Shown: positions 1 through 15,723, numbered from the stretch's first letter. The stretch: 64,000 bases of DNA from Tetrapyrgos nigripes (GCA_013368315.1 JAACJM010000020.1:682001-746000); one strand, 5' to 3'. The notes: generated by a model from the sequence alone, not told the origin. Numbers and translations are program-made.

Positions 1-2
1 GG

Positions 3-386
3 ACAGTCTCTGCAGTTACCACCACCGTCCCAGCAGCCACAACCATCGTCGCAGCAGTTACTTCCACGATTCCAGCCACCACCTCTGTTGGTGGAGGTGG
101 CACTTCTATCATTGGACCAGTCACTTCCATCGTCCCCGCAACGACAGTCACCTCCACGATCACGACTTTGGTTGGCCTCTCTACTTCTGTCTCAGTAGCC
201 ACGACTACTATCCCAGCAGTGACATCTGTCATCTCGGCAGTTACTTCTTCTGCCCCTGTAACCAGTACTGTTATCCCAGCTGTTACGACGGTGATCTCAG
301 CAGTTACCTCCACTATTCCTCCTGGTACCACTGTTATTCCTGCAGTTACCACTGTTATCCCAGCAGTTACCACTACTGTTTGTTAA
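3..386 (+). CDS. C-terminal part of a Thr/Val/Ala/Pro-rich surface-type protein (5' end outside window)
   Basis: An open frame runs from the window edge to the TAA at 384-386. The visible 127 residues are almost only Thr, Val, Ala, Ser, Pro and Ile. They form loose repeats of the type VIPAVTTVISAVTS, in which the variable part alternates STIPPGTT, TVIPAVTT and similar. A short GGGGTS break lies near the start. The protein ends in TTTVC with no hydrophobic GPI-type tail. Such Thr/Ser-rich repeats are typical of heavily O-glycosylated fungal cell-surface or secreted proteins, but no enzyme domain is visible and the N-terminus is missing. Function is therefore unknown; the surface location is inference from composition only. 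Confidence 0.6.
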   Translation, partial: TVSAVTTTVPAATTIVAAVTSTIPATTSVGGGGTSIIGPVTSIVPATTVTSTITTLVGLSTSVSVATTTIPAVTSVISAVTSSAPVTSTVIPAVTTVISAVTSTIPPGTTVIPAVTTVIPAVTTTVC

Positions 387-1300
387 GGGATTGCGAAAAA
401 GATATACGTTGCACATGAACTCTCACGGACCTTTGTTTATGGACAATCTACGCTGACTTTTTACTCTGTACTACTCACTTATCTGTATACGCTTTGTACT
501 CTGCACGAACAATGTTGTATTTTGTGTTCCCCATCGTCGGCGTCCAGTTTCTATGTTTCGTCTGCGTCAACTTATCGAGGTCTTGCCAACTCAAGATCTG
601 ATGTTGGCAACCCAATTTTTGAAGGAAGGCGAAGGAAAGGGAGCAAGAGGGAAGAAGATGAAAGAGTATACTAAGGCCTCGGATACCTCAACCTCTTATG
701 GGGAATCGTTCTTCCCGGGTGGATTTCTGCAATGTTGAAGTCGAAGACGTTGATGGTGTCGCAGGCTAGGGCTGCTTCTGGGTAGTACTAAAGTCAATGG
801 TTAAGAGTATAAAGTGACGAGCAGCGACTCAGAGCTCAGAGGTTGACGTTTTAGCATCGCAGCACTACACTCTCTTTGGTTCTGTATTATTTCTTTGTTC
901 TACCCGGCTATATGTATGCATCTTCCTCTAAGCTTCACTTTCTCCAAGTTTTTCTTTTCTACTTTCTCCGTTTCCCGGTTCTGTGACTTCTGTCCTCAGC
1001 ATCTGCGTTTATACTTGGTGGTTCAGTCTGTAAGTAGTAAGGACCTGGAACCTCACTGGTTCCGGTCTCGTATCTAGAATGTGGTGTATTCCTTAGAGGT
1101 ACTTCATACTAGCTGATGGTGGAAAATATATTTGTCTACCCTCTACTTGCGCACCTTCTCGCATAGCTGGACATCATCACATTCGACTTGCGGCGGGGGT
1201 GCTATAGCATCCACCACTACCTGCCTCCAAAACCCGCAAGGTCAGGAAACACCACTTGAATACAGTGAGAGTCCCAAAAATGTAGCAACAAAAAGTTTGG
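387..1300. other. intergenic, no gene seen
   Basis: This stretch holds only short ORFs (about 60 codons) without recognisable domains or plausible exon chains. It presumably contains the 3' UTR of the Thr/Val-rich gene and the 3' flank of the convergent methyltransferase gene. I see no RNA gene or repeat. Confidence 0.5.
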
Positions 1301-2426
1301 CTAGATGCGCTTAACAGACCACACAAGTATCCAGGTCTCCTTCAGTGCAACCTGTATGACAACCGCCTGCACATCCACTGCATCAGAAGGGAAAACTCCT
1401 ACCTCCCCCTCACCACCTATCCATAGCCTTTTCCAACTATCTGCCGAATGACAGAATATTTGCTCACTTCTAGTATTAAATATCTCCCCCGGCTGAGGAA
1501 GGCCTCGATGAACGCCAAATATCACTGAGCCAGGGACTGGGGATAATAACGACGCAAGTTTCCGTGCGAGTCTTCTCTGTGATTCTTTCAAGAATAAGTG
1601 GAACAACGCCGAAGCGTGAATAACGGAAACGTGTCCTTGAAGTGAAGCAAGCGATTTTGAAGATGCCAGGGACTGACGGGAAGGCTTTGAAGTAGTCGGC
1701 ATATCGAGGAAAGGGTCACGATTCGGGATAAAATCATCGTCGAGGGCATCCCCTGGTATGAAAGGCACTGGGAAGGTCTCGGGCGTAGATTTGAACAGTT
1801 CGTGGCCTAGATCCCAGAACTCTGGTCATGAAGCTTGCATGAGCATGATCATGATAAGGCCACTCTAACTGGGGATTGAAAAAAACGCACCTGGATGAAG
1901 GTCGGAGCCGACCATATTCTGGATAGGATATTCATCTGCGATAGTCTTACGGATGTCATGTCCAACTTGAGGAATCCCTACTGGTTAGTCCACATAACGA
2001 CAGATATGCATATAGAAACTCACAACCACATCCAACGTCTAAAAAGAGAGCGTCATCACGGGTCTTTCCAAGCTCCAAGACGTGTTTGTATACTGGTAGA
2101 CGAGTGGACCGGAATCTGGACCATGATGAGTACATGCACTTAGCGACAGGAGAAGCTCACTTCAAGAACAAAGTTCGGGTCAGATAGTCATAGCCAAAGA
2201 CCTAGTTTCTCAGTTGCCCATTCTCAGTATCTACAGAACACAGAAAAGAAAACCGTATAATCACCTTGTGAGCCCTTCGAGCAATGTCTTCAACGTGCCT
2301 CGTCAGAACCTCAACGTCCTCGATTCCGGTCTGTGATTTGAGGAATGCGAGTTCATTTTCATCGAGTTCACCCAGGTCGAGTGTGATTTGCTTGGTTGGC
2401 TTTTCCTTGGAACCGTCGGTACTCAT
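1301..2426 (-). CDS. SAM-dependent methyltransferase, copy A
   Basis: Five exons can be read. Exon 1 starts with ATG at 2426 and contains ENELAFLKSQTGIEDVEVL; then come a short exon VFGYDYLTRTLFLK, an exon with the SAM-binding motif LFLDVGCG, an exon VGHDIRKTIADEYPIQNM..GSDL, and a long last exon (EFWDLGHELFKSTPETFP, then SVIHASALFHLF and WSVKRI, stop 1301-1303). Introns have GT-AG ends (the first begins GTGATT). LDVGCG is motif I and the GSD after the fourth exon is the acidic motif II of class I methyltransferases. In fungi this small family includes enzymes of meroterpenoid clusters as well as many orphan copies; the substrate cannot be told from sequence. Copy C at 62.7 kb has the same exon order, and copy B at 24.1 kb is decayed. 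No frame break is seen here, so it is probably functional. Confidence 0.8.
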
Positions 2427-2647
2427 TTCACAGTGCAAGAAGTCTAGGACTTGATGGAAAGCAGTGTACAGGCTGTTATTATATGGCGGCTTGCTATTCT
2501 GATTGATCGAGTGTCCATCGCGTTGATTGAGGATCCAGACGAGAGCAGCTGACAGAGATCGATGCAAAAAAGCAGACCAGCTTACTCACGCATCCTCTTC
2601 CTCTACAAGCAAATGCTCTGTTATACAATGAACACGAAAGCCACAAA

Positions 2648-5819
<3,172 letters not shown>

Positions 5820-7147
5820 GAAGATGAGAGTTGAGCGCAAAGCGCCTATTGCGGTTGCCTGACGCGTCGAAACGCCTCTTGAACTTCCTACTCCACCACA
5901 ACCGTGGACTCGGGTTTCTTTTGCTGAGCACAATAAAGAGCTGTTCCTCCAGAAACTACTTTTGTAGATTTCTCTGGGGTGCGAAGGCTCAAGACACCTG
6001 CCAGACACTTCAGGACTGTTTTCGAGGTTAATGCTAGTGTGGCTTCAACTTCTGGACGTGCTCAAACCTCAAAGGTATATCTTAGTCGGCCATCTGAGAA
6101 GTGCAATAATCCAAGATTCTTCACGACGTATACCACGAAATCTGAAACTGATGAAAATCAGTTTACTTCGTCGCCGCCGTCGACAGTACGGGCTTGCTAT
6201 TTCCTGTATCGACGACGGGGCCACAAGCTCAATAACTGTACCCAACCTATGCTGGGAACGTTCAGAAAATGGATGAATTTTGACAAGCCCGACACTGCCA
6301 AGGAGCTGGTCATTTTGCTTTAACTAGCACTTGTCGTGTGCCATGGCCCCATCCACAGATACGTTCAGTCGGCTCAGCCTTCCTCTTTGTACAAATTCGA
6401 CTAGGTTTTCAGCTTCAGTTTCATCTCTTCGCCCTACAGCGTCTACTGGATAGTCTAAAGGCATCATTTGCAGGTGTCTCCTCCATTCTCGGATTCAGGG
6501 AGTAGGTCTTTGACATAACCTTTTTGGGAAAAGTGAAAGGATATGTGTAACGAAACAATGACCCAGGAACTCTCTGGGAACGGTCTGATGTTGCTGGATC
6601 CAAGAATGCTGAGTGTCTACACGCGCCTCGGTTGCCAAAAAAGTAAGTCACAGACTATCTTTATTCAGCACATGTTCCATTCACATTCTTTCCAATCTTT
6701 GGTTCAACTCTACTATTACATCTTCGCAATGAATATCAGATTTTCCTTCATCTTTTCCTTCGGGTTTTTGCGGCTGCTAGCCTCTAAGTCCTGAGAACTC
6801 CGCGATTCCAAGGTGGGGTTGGCTGAGGGTCGGTGTCGGCCTCTTCAGGGTAAGTAGAACCACGCCGGTGCCCGCTTGCCCCAGCAAACCTCAGGCTCTG
6901 AGGTTTTTGGAAGGACGCTAGGAAAAATCTGACCATAATGACTACATACACGTTTTTTCTGTCTATTGTACTACGTATTCATGAACGCTGAACGTTGCAT
7001 GCCAGCTGGCAGCAGTTTGGCATTGGCAATGAATAGATCTATCTACCCGCCCCGGATATATTCGGAAATCGGGTCGGCCGATGAATTAATTGTAAATATA
7101 TGACTCCAAAAGTTTTTTCGCTTGCAAGTCTCCTTCCAACCACAACC
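5820..7147. other. gene-poor stretch between VPS34 and ILV5
   Basis: The stretch contains both divergent promoters. Plus-strand frames at 5979-6323 and 6031-6276 look faintly protein-like, with a presequence-like ARHFRTVFEVNASVASTSG followed by KVYLSR. They break at stops and no consistent exon chain could be built. I leave it unassigned; a decayed gene is possible. Confidence 0.4.
7052..7065. promoter_or_regulatory. possible zinc-cluster factor site (CCG-N8-CGG) upstream of ILV5
   Basis: A palindromic CCG(8 nt)CGG lies about 85 bases before the ILV5 ATG and is followed at once by further CGG triplets (7070-7079). Zn2Cys6 regulators bind such paired triplets, and branched-chain genes in fungi are controlled by Leu3-type factors. 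The spacing is not the classical Leu3 spacing, so this is only suggestive. Confidence 0.25.
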
Positions 7148-8718
7148 ATGGCATCCCTTGCGTCCCGTTCTGCGTCCCAGGCTCTCCGTGCTGCTTCTCG
7201 TCGTGCACCCCGTGCATTAACGGCGGCTAAACCCCAGACAGCTTCCTACTCCTTGTTCGCAAAAGCTGCTGCTGCCGCCAAATCTGCTCAACGATCTTCT
7301 GTTCAGGTAAATTTTACTCCGTTACATACGTGTCATACCTTTTCAGTCAACTTGATTGCCTTCTAGGGAGTCCGTGGGGTCAAAACTCTGGATTTCGCAG
7401 GCACAAAAGAGGTCGTATACGAACGCAGTGACTGGCCATTGGCTAAGCTGCAGGACTATTTCAAGAACGACACCCTTGCCCTCATCGGGTACGGTTCGCA
7501 AGGACATGGCCAGGGTTTGAACGCTCGTGACAATGGGCTCAATGTCATTGTCGGTGTTCGCAAAGACGGCGAGAGTTGGAAGCAAGCCATTGCAGATGGT
7601 TGGGTATGTCATATTTCTAAACGAGTTTTCAAGCTTCTTAATTTCTGTTTTTGTAGGTACCTGGGGAAACACTCTTTCCTATTGACGAGGCTATCAAGAA
7701 GGGTACTATCATCATGAACCTGCTTTCTGATGCCGCACAGTCTCAGACATGGCCCGAAATTGCACCCCTCATCACGAAAGGCAAAACTCTGTACTTCTCC
7801 CATGGTTTCTCTGTCATCTACAAGGAAGACACCAAAGTCATTCCTCCTCCCGACGTGGACGTCATTCTCGTTGCTCCCAAGGGCTCCGGTCGTACCGTCC
7901 GTACCCTGTTCAAGGAGGGTCGCGGTATTAACTCCAGTATTGCTGTCTTCCAAGATGTTACTGGTAAGGCTACAGAAAAGGCCGTTGCTCTCGGTGTTGG
8001 TATCGGTTCCGGTTACATGTACGAGACAACGTTCGAGAAGGAGGTATACTCCGATCTGTATGGTGAACGTGGTGTTGTAAGCTACTATATACGTAAACTT
8101 CTCCGTCATCTCTGATTTTTTGTTTTTCCCGTTCTAGTTGATGGGTGCTATTCGTTAAGTCCTTTCTGATTCGGAGACGTCTCATCGAAATTAACGTTCT
8201 TTTTTCAGAGGGTCTTTTCCTTGCTCAATATCAAGTTCTCCGCAAGAACGGTCATACGCCATCAGAAGCCTTTAATGAAACGGTGGAGGAGGCCACCCAA
8301 TCTTTGTACCCTCTGATTGGTCAAAAAGGGTATGTCCATTCTTTGTATCTCCACCATCACGGAATCTCTGACAAAGTCCGTATTCCAGAATGGACTACAT
8401 GTACAATGCTTGCTCGACTACCGCTCGTCGTGGCGCCCTCGACTGGGCTCCCGTCTTCGAAAAGGCCAACCTTCCCATCTTTGAGCAGCTCTATGAGAGC
8501 GTCAGGAATGGCACAGAGACGAGGAAGTCCCTCGAGTTCAACGGGCGTTCGACATATCGTCAAGATCTCGCAAAGGAACTAGAAGTCATTAACAATCAGG
8601 AAATCTGGGTCGCTGGTAAGTCCATATCACATCAGTGCTTCTTTGATGTCACTGATCATCATCTTTAGGACGAACCGTTCGCTCCCTTCGCCCGGATTAC
8701 AAGCCTGAGTCAGAGTAA
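7148..8718 (+). CDS. ILV5: ketol-acid reductoisomerase, mitochondrial
   Basis: Second enzyme of isoleucine/valine synthesis, an NADPH- and Mg-dependent isomeroreductase of the mitochondrial matrix. The start at 7148 sits in ACCATGG; an in-frame ATG 16 codons upstream (7100) is possible but lies in TATA-like sequence. The first ~60 residues (MASLASRSASQALRAASRR...) are an Arg/Ala/Ser-rich transit peptide. The Rossmann motif is LIGYGSQGHGQGLNARD. The C-terminal knotted domain shows the metal ligands in DLYGERG and EEATQSLYPLIGQKG, then the substrate-binding end NGTETRKSLEFNGR. Several short introns break it; one tiny exon (LMGAI) lies near 8140-8155. The protein ends RSLRPDYKPESE. Identification is certain. 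Confidence 0.97.
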
Positions 8719-8893
8719 GAATGGGATCTAGAATTGGAACCTCCGTCGATGTCTTGTCAGGCACAAACCAAAAGCGTAGTTTGTTCATGTATTCGAGACT
8801 CCGCAATTCATTTTTTCTTGATTTCTAGACTAAGTCAGATATTCATAAAAACTCTTTGAAGTGAAGCGTCGGGTACCTCCCATCCTGCACACT

Positions 8894-10452
8894 ATGCATC
8901 CCTCTCACTGGGAAATTCACCCGCTACTAGGTATTATACACGTTGTGGGCGAGTGCTCCACTTGCGACGAGTACTCCGCCCACATCATCACCTTAAAAAA
9001 CTCCGATTTGCCTGATACTGACCTTAACAATGCTCTGCATACTCTCTGGAAGTCTCGTTTTGAGTCTTACAGTGACGGAGTCGAAGAGGGAGTTCGGCGG
9101 GCAACAAGTGTCGGACTAAACTATCCTCCAAACTTTGCTTTTGATGCCGGGGTTGAAGAAGGAAGAAGGCAGCAGCAGGCAAGGATCACGCAGCTCGAGG
9201 CAGAAAGGGACGAGACTCTGGCGCTTGCTGCTGATGTGCAAGTTCAGCTGCGAACTTTGAAGACCATGATCCATCACGCCGGGATCATCCTCAAAGAGGC
9301 TTCGCCTGAACCCCCGTCTTCGGTTTCATCTTCCACAGCAATGTCTCCCGTTTCGTATGCCAATCCCTCTTCCTCTCCACATGTTTCTTGCAGTGCAACA
9401 GTCTTGCTGCCGAACACGAGTCGTCATTCTCCAACATCTCCAGCTTCCTCAACCACTTCGACTTGGGCCAAAGTCAGTCCCTCTTTGCACAGTAAGGTAC
9501 CTTCCCCTTCCTTTCTTGCACAGTCTCACCTCGTTCTTCTCGCTTTCCAACATCTTCAGCGTCTCCAATGTCCTCCCCTTCCCTTCCCCCCATTTCTCCA
9601 GCAACATCTTCATGGACAGCTATCTCCCCATCTCACGCACGACATACCCGCATTCATACATCAACAAAATCGACTCATTCTTCATCGACACCAGCCTCTC
9701 CCGTCCTTCCCCCTGACCAACCGATTACGCGTCGTCAACATCTTCAACTGTCTCTCGATGGTAATGATCCTACGATGCCGAACCAACGCGTCCTTGACGC
9801 TCTGCGGGAGTTGATGCGTCGAGCCCACCAAGGCGATGTCGCGGCTTTAAATCAAGTCAAACGACTCTGCAGAGAGGCCCACGCCACACCTTCCGAGCAC
9901 AAAACGTACGCGCAAAATTTTGTGCTGTCAGAATGGCGAAATCCACTCAACAGTGCTCCCGGCCGAAGACCTGTCCTCGCTCATGATAACGGTCCTCACA
10001 TAATCAATCCCAGGATTGATGATCCCGTCGCCGTCTGGTTTAGATACTTCTGCGTATATAAGTCCTCCTGGCCCCGTGGAGTGCGCCAAGACGGGCATGG
10101 TCAACCTGTGTGGAGTGATCTGTCTGCGAGCCGAACCTTCGCGAGGCTCCGTCCCTCACCAGAGACCCCATCCCCCTACCGGATTGAGTTCGTCGCCTCA
10201 ATGACCAAATTATTCACCACGCGCGGTGGATACGAACTCACTCTTCGAAAGGAGGGTTACCGTATTTCCCCTACACGCGATTTCAGGCCATTCGAGCCCA
10301 AAGAGAACGCTCCTATCACCACCGACACGGTGGCTTGTCATTTCTCCGCGTGTGGCGTCACACTCGAGGAGGCTTGCAAGGAAATCGAACCCTGGGCCAT
10401 ACAGTACGAGAGAAAGGTTGAGGTCGGTGCCGGTGGAAGTGTACAAATCTAA
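8894..10452 (+). CDS. uncharacterised agaric-type protein
   Basis: Two exons are joined by an intron of about 68 nt (9492-9559, donor GTAAGG), which is the only join that keeps both frames open. ATG 8894 (MHPSHWEIHPLLGIIHVVGE) is the first ATG in frame. The N-terminal part has CSTCDEY and a coiled-coil-like segment (EEGRRQQQARITQLEAERDETLALAADVQ, residues about 90-125). A long Ser/Pro/Thr-rich linker follows. The C-terminal ~220 residues are compact: LDALRELMRRAHQGDVAAL, KRLCREAHATPSEHKT, LSEWRNPL, VAVWFRYFCVYKSSWPRGV. I have seen this architecture as expanded hypothetical families in agarics, without known function. The gene converges on the biotin gene, with 118 bp between the stop codons. 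Confidence 0.7.
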
Positions 10453-10570
10453 TCGCGTTGTGTCCTGTCTGAATGCTGATCTTTTCTTGAGTTCTGGAAT
10501 GCTTCGGATTGTTGCTACGAAAAAACTTCACTTTGATTCATGTATTTACTATCTACATCGAATGTATACA

Positions 10571-13222
10571 CTATTTAGGTATCAAAATTTGCCAGAGCTT
10601 GTCTTCTAGAGTTTGTAGATTCCCTCGTGTGGTCGTAAGACTACACATGAAGTAGGCAATATTTCCCAGTGTCCTATAATGGACTCCAAACGGTGCGCCA
10701 CCTGGAGAAGAAAACAATATCCTATCATCTTCTGGAGCAAGAAGTGGCTTGAACACCTCTTCAGCAGAATGAGAGGTGTATCCTATCCAAAAACATATTC
10801 AGTCAAATAGACAGAGGGGTTTACAATAAGCCGCTCACCAGCGTTGTCATCTACCAGCTTGATCGCAAGAACAGTCCCCAATGCCATGACATCAGATACC
10901 CTTTCCATTCGGGATACTGCATCGATAAAGCTGGGATCCCATAGACTCCACACGGTACTGGCCTCCCCAGGACTTGTCTCCCAACGTTGCTGAGCCTGCG
11001 TGTACTCTGGACTGGCAATAACCTTTTTGATTAGGGACAGTGTCTCGTTCGCTACTTCACATCCAACTGCGTGAGCTGTGTACGAATGACCATGTAACAG
11101 AGCATCAGCCTTGTTCTCGCTGAGGAACACCTCGAAAATGGAGTTTGATGCCAGAGTTACGGCGAGAGGTACTAGGCCACCAGTAAGGATCTTCGCATTG
11201 ACAGAGATATCGGGATTTACGCCAAGTAGGGGAGGTGTGCTTTCCATACCGATTCGGTGAAGTCCAACGAAGACTTCGTCAAATATGACAGGTAGGCCTG
11301 ACCATGTCGACGAGGGTGGGGTAGCCTCTGCATTCCGGACGACGTCAATGAGGACCCGTTGAAAGAGAGGGTCTACAAAGATCATCCCACCAGCACCCAT
11401 CACCAGAGGCTCTAGAACCAGAGCTCCCAGCCGTGGGCTACCTCTTGCTTGCAGGCTGCTGAGGGTGCGGCGAAGATAATCCTTGTAGACAGTCGCAAGT
11501 TCCGAGGATAGTCGTTTTTGGACATCGTAGGTCCACGATAGAGACTCCATTTCGTGCCTAGTGGCGGTATCTCCAGCAATAGACGGTGGAACAGTGACGA
11601 CGACTTTGCCTTTTTGAATCGAAACCGAAGGGGGCTCTAACCAAAATCCTTTCGCATTATGCCATTCACAGGTGTAGACACCGACTTCTTCACAAGCATC
11701 CATAGCACCAATTGTATCACCATGATAGCTTCCCTTCAACCCAAGGATGCCCAAAGTTTTCTGGGACGCCCTATCAAGATTGTGCCTCTTTGAATAAGCC
11801 CGCAAAGCCATCTTCAGCGCAACCTCCATTCCCGTAGATCCATCGTCAGAGAAAAATGCCCGCGAAGCCCATCCCTTCCCTGGTCCTTCGTGAATAAGGG
11901 TTTCTGCGAGTTTCAAAGCTGGCAGATTGGTAGCTCTGGGGAACATGACATGTCCGTAACGACCAGCTGCTCGAGCTGCAGCAAGAGTGAGGGATGAATG
12001 AGCATGGCCAAATGTCTGCGTCCACCATGAAGCCGAACCATCGAATTGAGGTTGCAGAAGAGATGTTGGTGGTGATGAGGCATCGGTAGGAGGGGTTCGG
12101 ATACTAAAGAAGTCGGAGTATGCACTATCTATGACATTGACATCCTTTTCTTCTTTAAATAAGCCGTGCTGGACGAATGGCCACCATATGGAGTCCAAAG
12201 TACGTCGAGGCATTGAGTCGAGTTCCTGTAGACGTTTGACGTGACAGGAATCGAGGTGTTTTAACGCAGTAAGTATCCCATTCTCGGCAGTTGGTGTCAT
12301 TAGCGAATCGTAGTATTGCTGAGTGGACACGAAATTTTCAGATGGGTTGGCGAGAAGCTCGGGAGGTGGGTCAAGTGAAGTTACTTGGATGCCTCTATCG
12401 GCGAAGTATTCCTGAAGATATTCCCAATTGCGATAGTACTTGTCACGGAATAGCAGGACCGAGTCCACAATAAAGCCACGCAGGACAAGTGACTCGTATG
12501 CTGATATTGTCGTCGAAATCCCTCCGAGTTTGGAGTCCCCGATAAGAATGGTCGGGAGGAAGAGAGGCCTATACGCTTCCACCTGTGTTGTCCCAGATAG
12601 AGTGGGACTGTGTATACCTGTAAAGAATACCTATTGTCAGCGTGGAACGTCTCTTGAGTGAGAAAGGAGAGTGGTTTTTGCAGTTGGACTTACTACCGAA
12701 GCAATAAACTCTCACCTCCGGCAGTCTCGACATACATATCGGAAGTTTGCTTGATTTTGGCAGCGCATCCCCGGATATGAGTCGCAATGGACGCTACAAA
12801 AGTCTCGTCTGACGGTATCTGCAAAGGCAATGAGACATGTTCTCTACTCAAAATAACTCAAGCTACGTACAATGGGTTGACTGTGTCCACTCTGTTCGGC
12901 CGCAAGCTTAACCGCTAGATGTGGACTAACAGGTTCTTGATACCTGTAGAGACATTCTGTGAAGACACGGTCCTTCCAAGGTGCAGTATATCGTTTGATA
13001 TGTCTGATAAATGTAAATTTAGCTATCATTCCAGAAGACAATTAACACTCACTCGTCGTCCGCGACATCCATAGAGCCTGTACTAACAGGTTTGAGGTAA
13101 AACGCGCCGGGTTTCGTGAACGCAGACGCCCTGACGAGAGCGGTGGTCAAGATGGTCTTCCCGACATCGGTATTAGCACCAAAGACTTGATGAACACGAA
13201 GATGTTTGTAAAGAAGGGACAT
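10571..13222 (-). CDS. bifunctional dethiobiotin synthetase / DAPA aminotransferase
   Basis: One gene covers two consecutive steps of biotin synthesis. ATG at 13222 opens MSLLYKHLRVHQVFGANTDV; GANTDVGKT is the P-loop of dethiobiotin synthetase (BioD), followed by KPVSTGS. The BioD part continues to LILGDSKLGGISTTISAYES (about 12.5 kb). The remaining ~500 residues form a PLP aminotransferase of the BioA type, with WWPFVQHG, FSDDGSTGMEVALKMALR, GSYHGDTIGAMD, VIFDEVFVGLHRIG, the Schiff-base lysine in AKILTGGLVPLAVTL, and SYTAHAVGCEVA. An intron near 10.75-10.84 kb leads to the last exon, ending DKLWQILIPK. Fusion of the two enzymes is known from fungi and plants and channels DAPA. The gene is divergent from LYS4, with 247 bp between start codons. 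Confidence 0.92.
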
Positions 13223-13469
13223 GCACGGAAGATGGTGGAAGAGAACAAGTCGACAAGCCGCTAAATCCGCAAGCTAGTACTTTTCTTGACGTCCGGAAGT
13301 TTCGTGTTCGGCTGCTCCTCCTCGTCTTGTCTCTAGCGCTGGTCTGTTCTTGTGTTTGGTATGTATTATTGTATATGTTGAGTCTTTTTAGTATTACGAC
13401 GAGCTAAGGGTGATTTTGGATTTGTGCAGTTCATAAAGACAGTGCTGTGATTGGCGGAACTTTGACGCG

Positions 13470-15723
13470 ATGTTACTTTTACATCTGCGGCCATGCAGAG
13501 CTCTTCTGCAAACCAGGTCGCTGGCCACTGCCGTCAACAATAGCCCATTGGCACCGCAGACAGTCATCGAAAAGGTCGTGCAACGATATGCAGTCGGTCT
13601 TCCTGAAGGAAAGGTCGTCAAAGCTGGCGACTATGTCATGATTCGGCCAGAGCATGTCATGACTCACGACAACACTGGCCCAGTTATCAGCAAGTGTGCA
13701 TTCTATCTCTTTTTTCTCCGTTATCATGAACTAAACCCTTGTTAGGTTTAAATCCATCGGTGCTACGAAAATTCACAATACCTTCCAACCCGTCTTCACA
13801 TTAGATCATGACGTGCAGAACAAGACACCCAAAAACCTCGCAAAATACGCGTCTATTGAACAGTTTGCTCGTAATAATGGTGTGGACTTTTATCCTGCAG
13901 GAAGGGGTATTGGACATCAGGTGTTGGTTGAAGAAGGCTATGCATTCCCTCACACTTTAACTGTCGCTAGTGACAGTCATTCCAACATGTATGGAGGTGT
14001 TGGATGTGTCGGTACCCCCATTGTTCGGACGGATGCAGCGGCATTATGGGCTACTGGGAAGACATGGTGGCAGGTTCCTCGTATGATCAAGGTGGAGCTT
14101 CGAGGAAGACTGACTCCCGGTGTTACTGGGAAGGATGTCATCGTCGCTCTCTGTGGATCATTCAACAACGACGAGGTCTTAAACGCGGCTATCGAATTCA
14201 CTGGCGAAGGTATTTCTGTGTTGACAGTAGACGACCGGTTGACAATTGCAAACATGACCACGGAATGGGGAGCTTTAGCTGGTGTATTCCCGGTTGACGA
14301 CACGCTACTTAATTGGTATGAAGAGGTGCTGAAGAAGCTTAACTTCCGGACCTTTGCTATCGACTCTTCCATCCCTCCTCCACCAGAACATCCCCGTATA
14401 AACCGAAGTCGTCTTGACGCTCTTCGTGCTTCCAACATCTCATCCGACCCAGATGCAGAGTACGCCTCTCATCTGATATTCGACCTGTCCACCCTAGTAC
14501 CCCATGTATCTGGCCCCAACAGCGTCAAAGTATCCAATCCCCTTCCTACCCTGGAAGAAAAACGTATCGAAATCCAAAAAGCCTACCTTGTCAGCTGCAC
14601 CAACTCTCGCGTCTCCGATCTGGCAGCAGCAGCAGCAGTGATGAAAGGAAACAAAGTCGCTCCCAACGTAGAATTTTACGTCGCTGCCGCTAGTTCTGAT
14701 GTCCAGCAAGAATCCGAACGTTTGGGTGATTGGGAAACGCTTGTTCTTTCCGGTGCCAAGGTACTCCCTGCAGGATGTGGTCCTTGCATTGGGCTCGGAA
14801 CAGGTCTTTTGGAGGAAGGTCAGACGGGAATCAGTGCCACGAACAGGAATTATAAAGGACGTATGGGAAGTCCTAAAGCACAGGCGTACCTAGCAAGCCC
14901 TGCTGTAGTGGCAGCCAGTGCGATTAAAGGATACATATGCGGACCAGCATCTTTAGATCCCTCCCTTCTACCGTCAACGACATCCCCTTCCTTCTCAATC
15001 GCAAACGATTCTGCCAAACCGAGCTCTTCAACTCCCACCTCCCAACCCGATCCTCTCTTACCCGGTTTCCCAGCAGCCTTCGCTGGCCCTCTCCTTTTTG
15101 CCCCACAAGACAATGTCAACACAGACGGTATCTACCCCGGTAAATACACATACCAAGACGACATCACCCTGGAACGACAAGCTGAAGTCGTCATGGAAAA
15201 CTACGATCCCGCATTCGCCACCCTCGTACAATCAATCAGGCAAAACCAACTCGCCCATCCCAAAATCCCCAACACCAAACGCGGTGTCGTTCTTGTATCG
15301 GGATACAACTTTGGTACAGGTTCCTCTAGGGAACAAGCTGCTACCGCGCTGAAAGCAGCAGGGATCCCAGTCGTCGTCGCTGGTTCGTTTGGAGATATTT
15401 TCAAACGAAATGCGATAAATAATGGGTTGATTTGTTTGGAATGTCCGGAAATGTTGAAGGATCTTACGGAGGAGTTTGCCAAGAATGGGAAGAGAGGAGC
15501 TGGTGGGAAGGATGGAGAGTTGACGGTGGATAAGGCACTGGAGATTAATATTGGGATGGTTGATGGGAAGATGGTTTTGAAGAATAATATTACTGGGGAG
15601 GTGACGGCGTATCCCTTTAGGTCCGTGGGGTCCAGTGTTCAGGAGTTGTGGCTTTGTGGTGGTTTGGAAGGTTTCATTTTGAAGGAGATTCAGGCTGGAG
15701 AAGAGCATCATGCATCTTCGTGA
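13470..15723 (+). CDS. LYS4: homoaconitase, mitochondrial
   Basis: A [4Fe-4S] hydro-lyase of the fungal alpha-aminoadipate lysine pathway that converts homocitrate/homoaconitate to homoisocitrate in mitochondria. It has two exons; the intron 13694-13745 splits the lysine of [15 protein letters not shown]. The start [21 protein letters not shown] is a clear transit peptide. Cluster cysteines are in VSCTNSR and [11 protein letters not shown]. Substrate motifs are [16 protein letters not shown] and [20 protein letters not shown] in the swivel domain. A Ser/Pro-rich linker (about 14.97-15.08 kb) joins the large domain to the swivel domain, as in other fungal LYS4. The length (about 730 residues) fits the family. 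LYS4-specific features distinguish it from aconitase and from 3-isopropylmalate dehydratase, which lacks this long N-terminal and linker. Confidence 0.94.

Noticed and set aside
5979..6420. Possible decayed lipoate-protein ligase-like gene (presequence-like start, KVYLSR, RRRR segment)
   Set aside because: Only scattered short resemblances in different frames; no exon chain and no complete motif. Not enough to call even a pseudogene.
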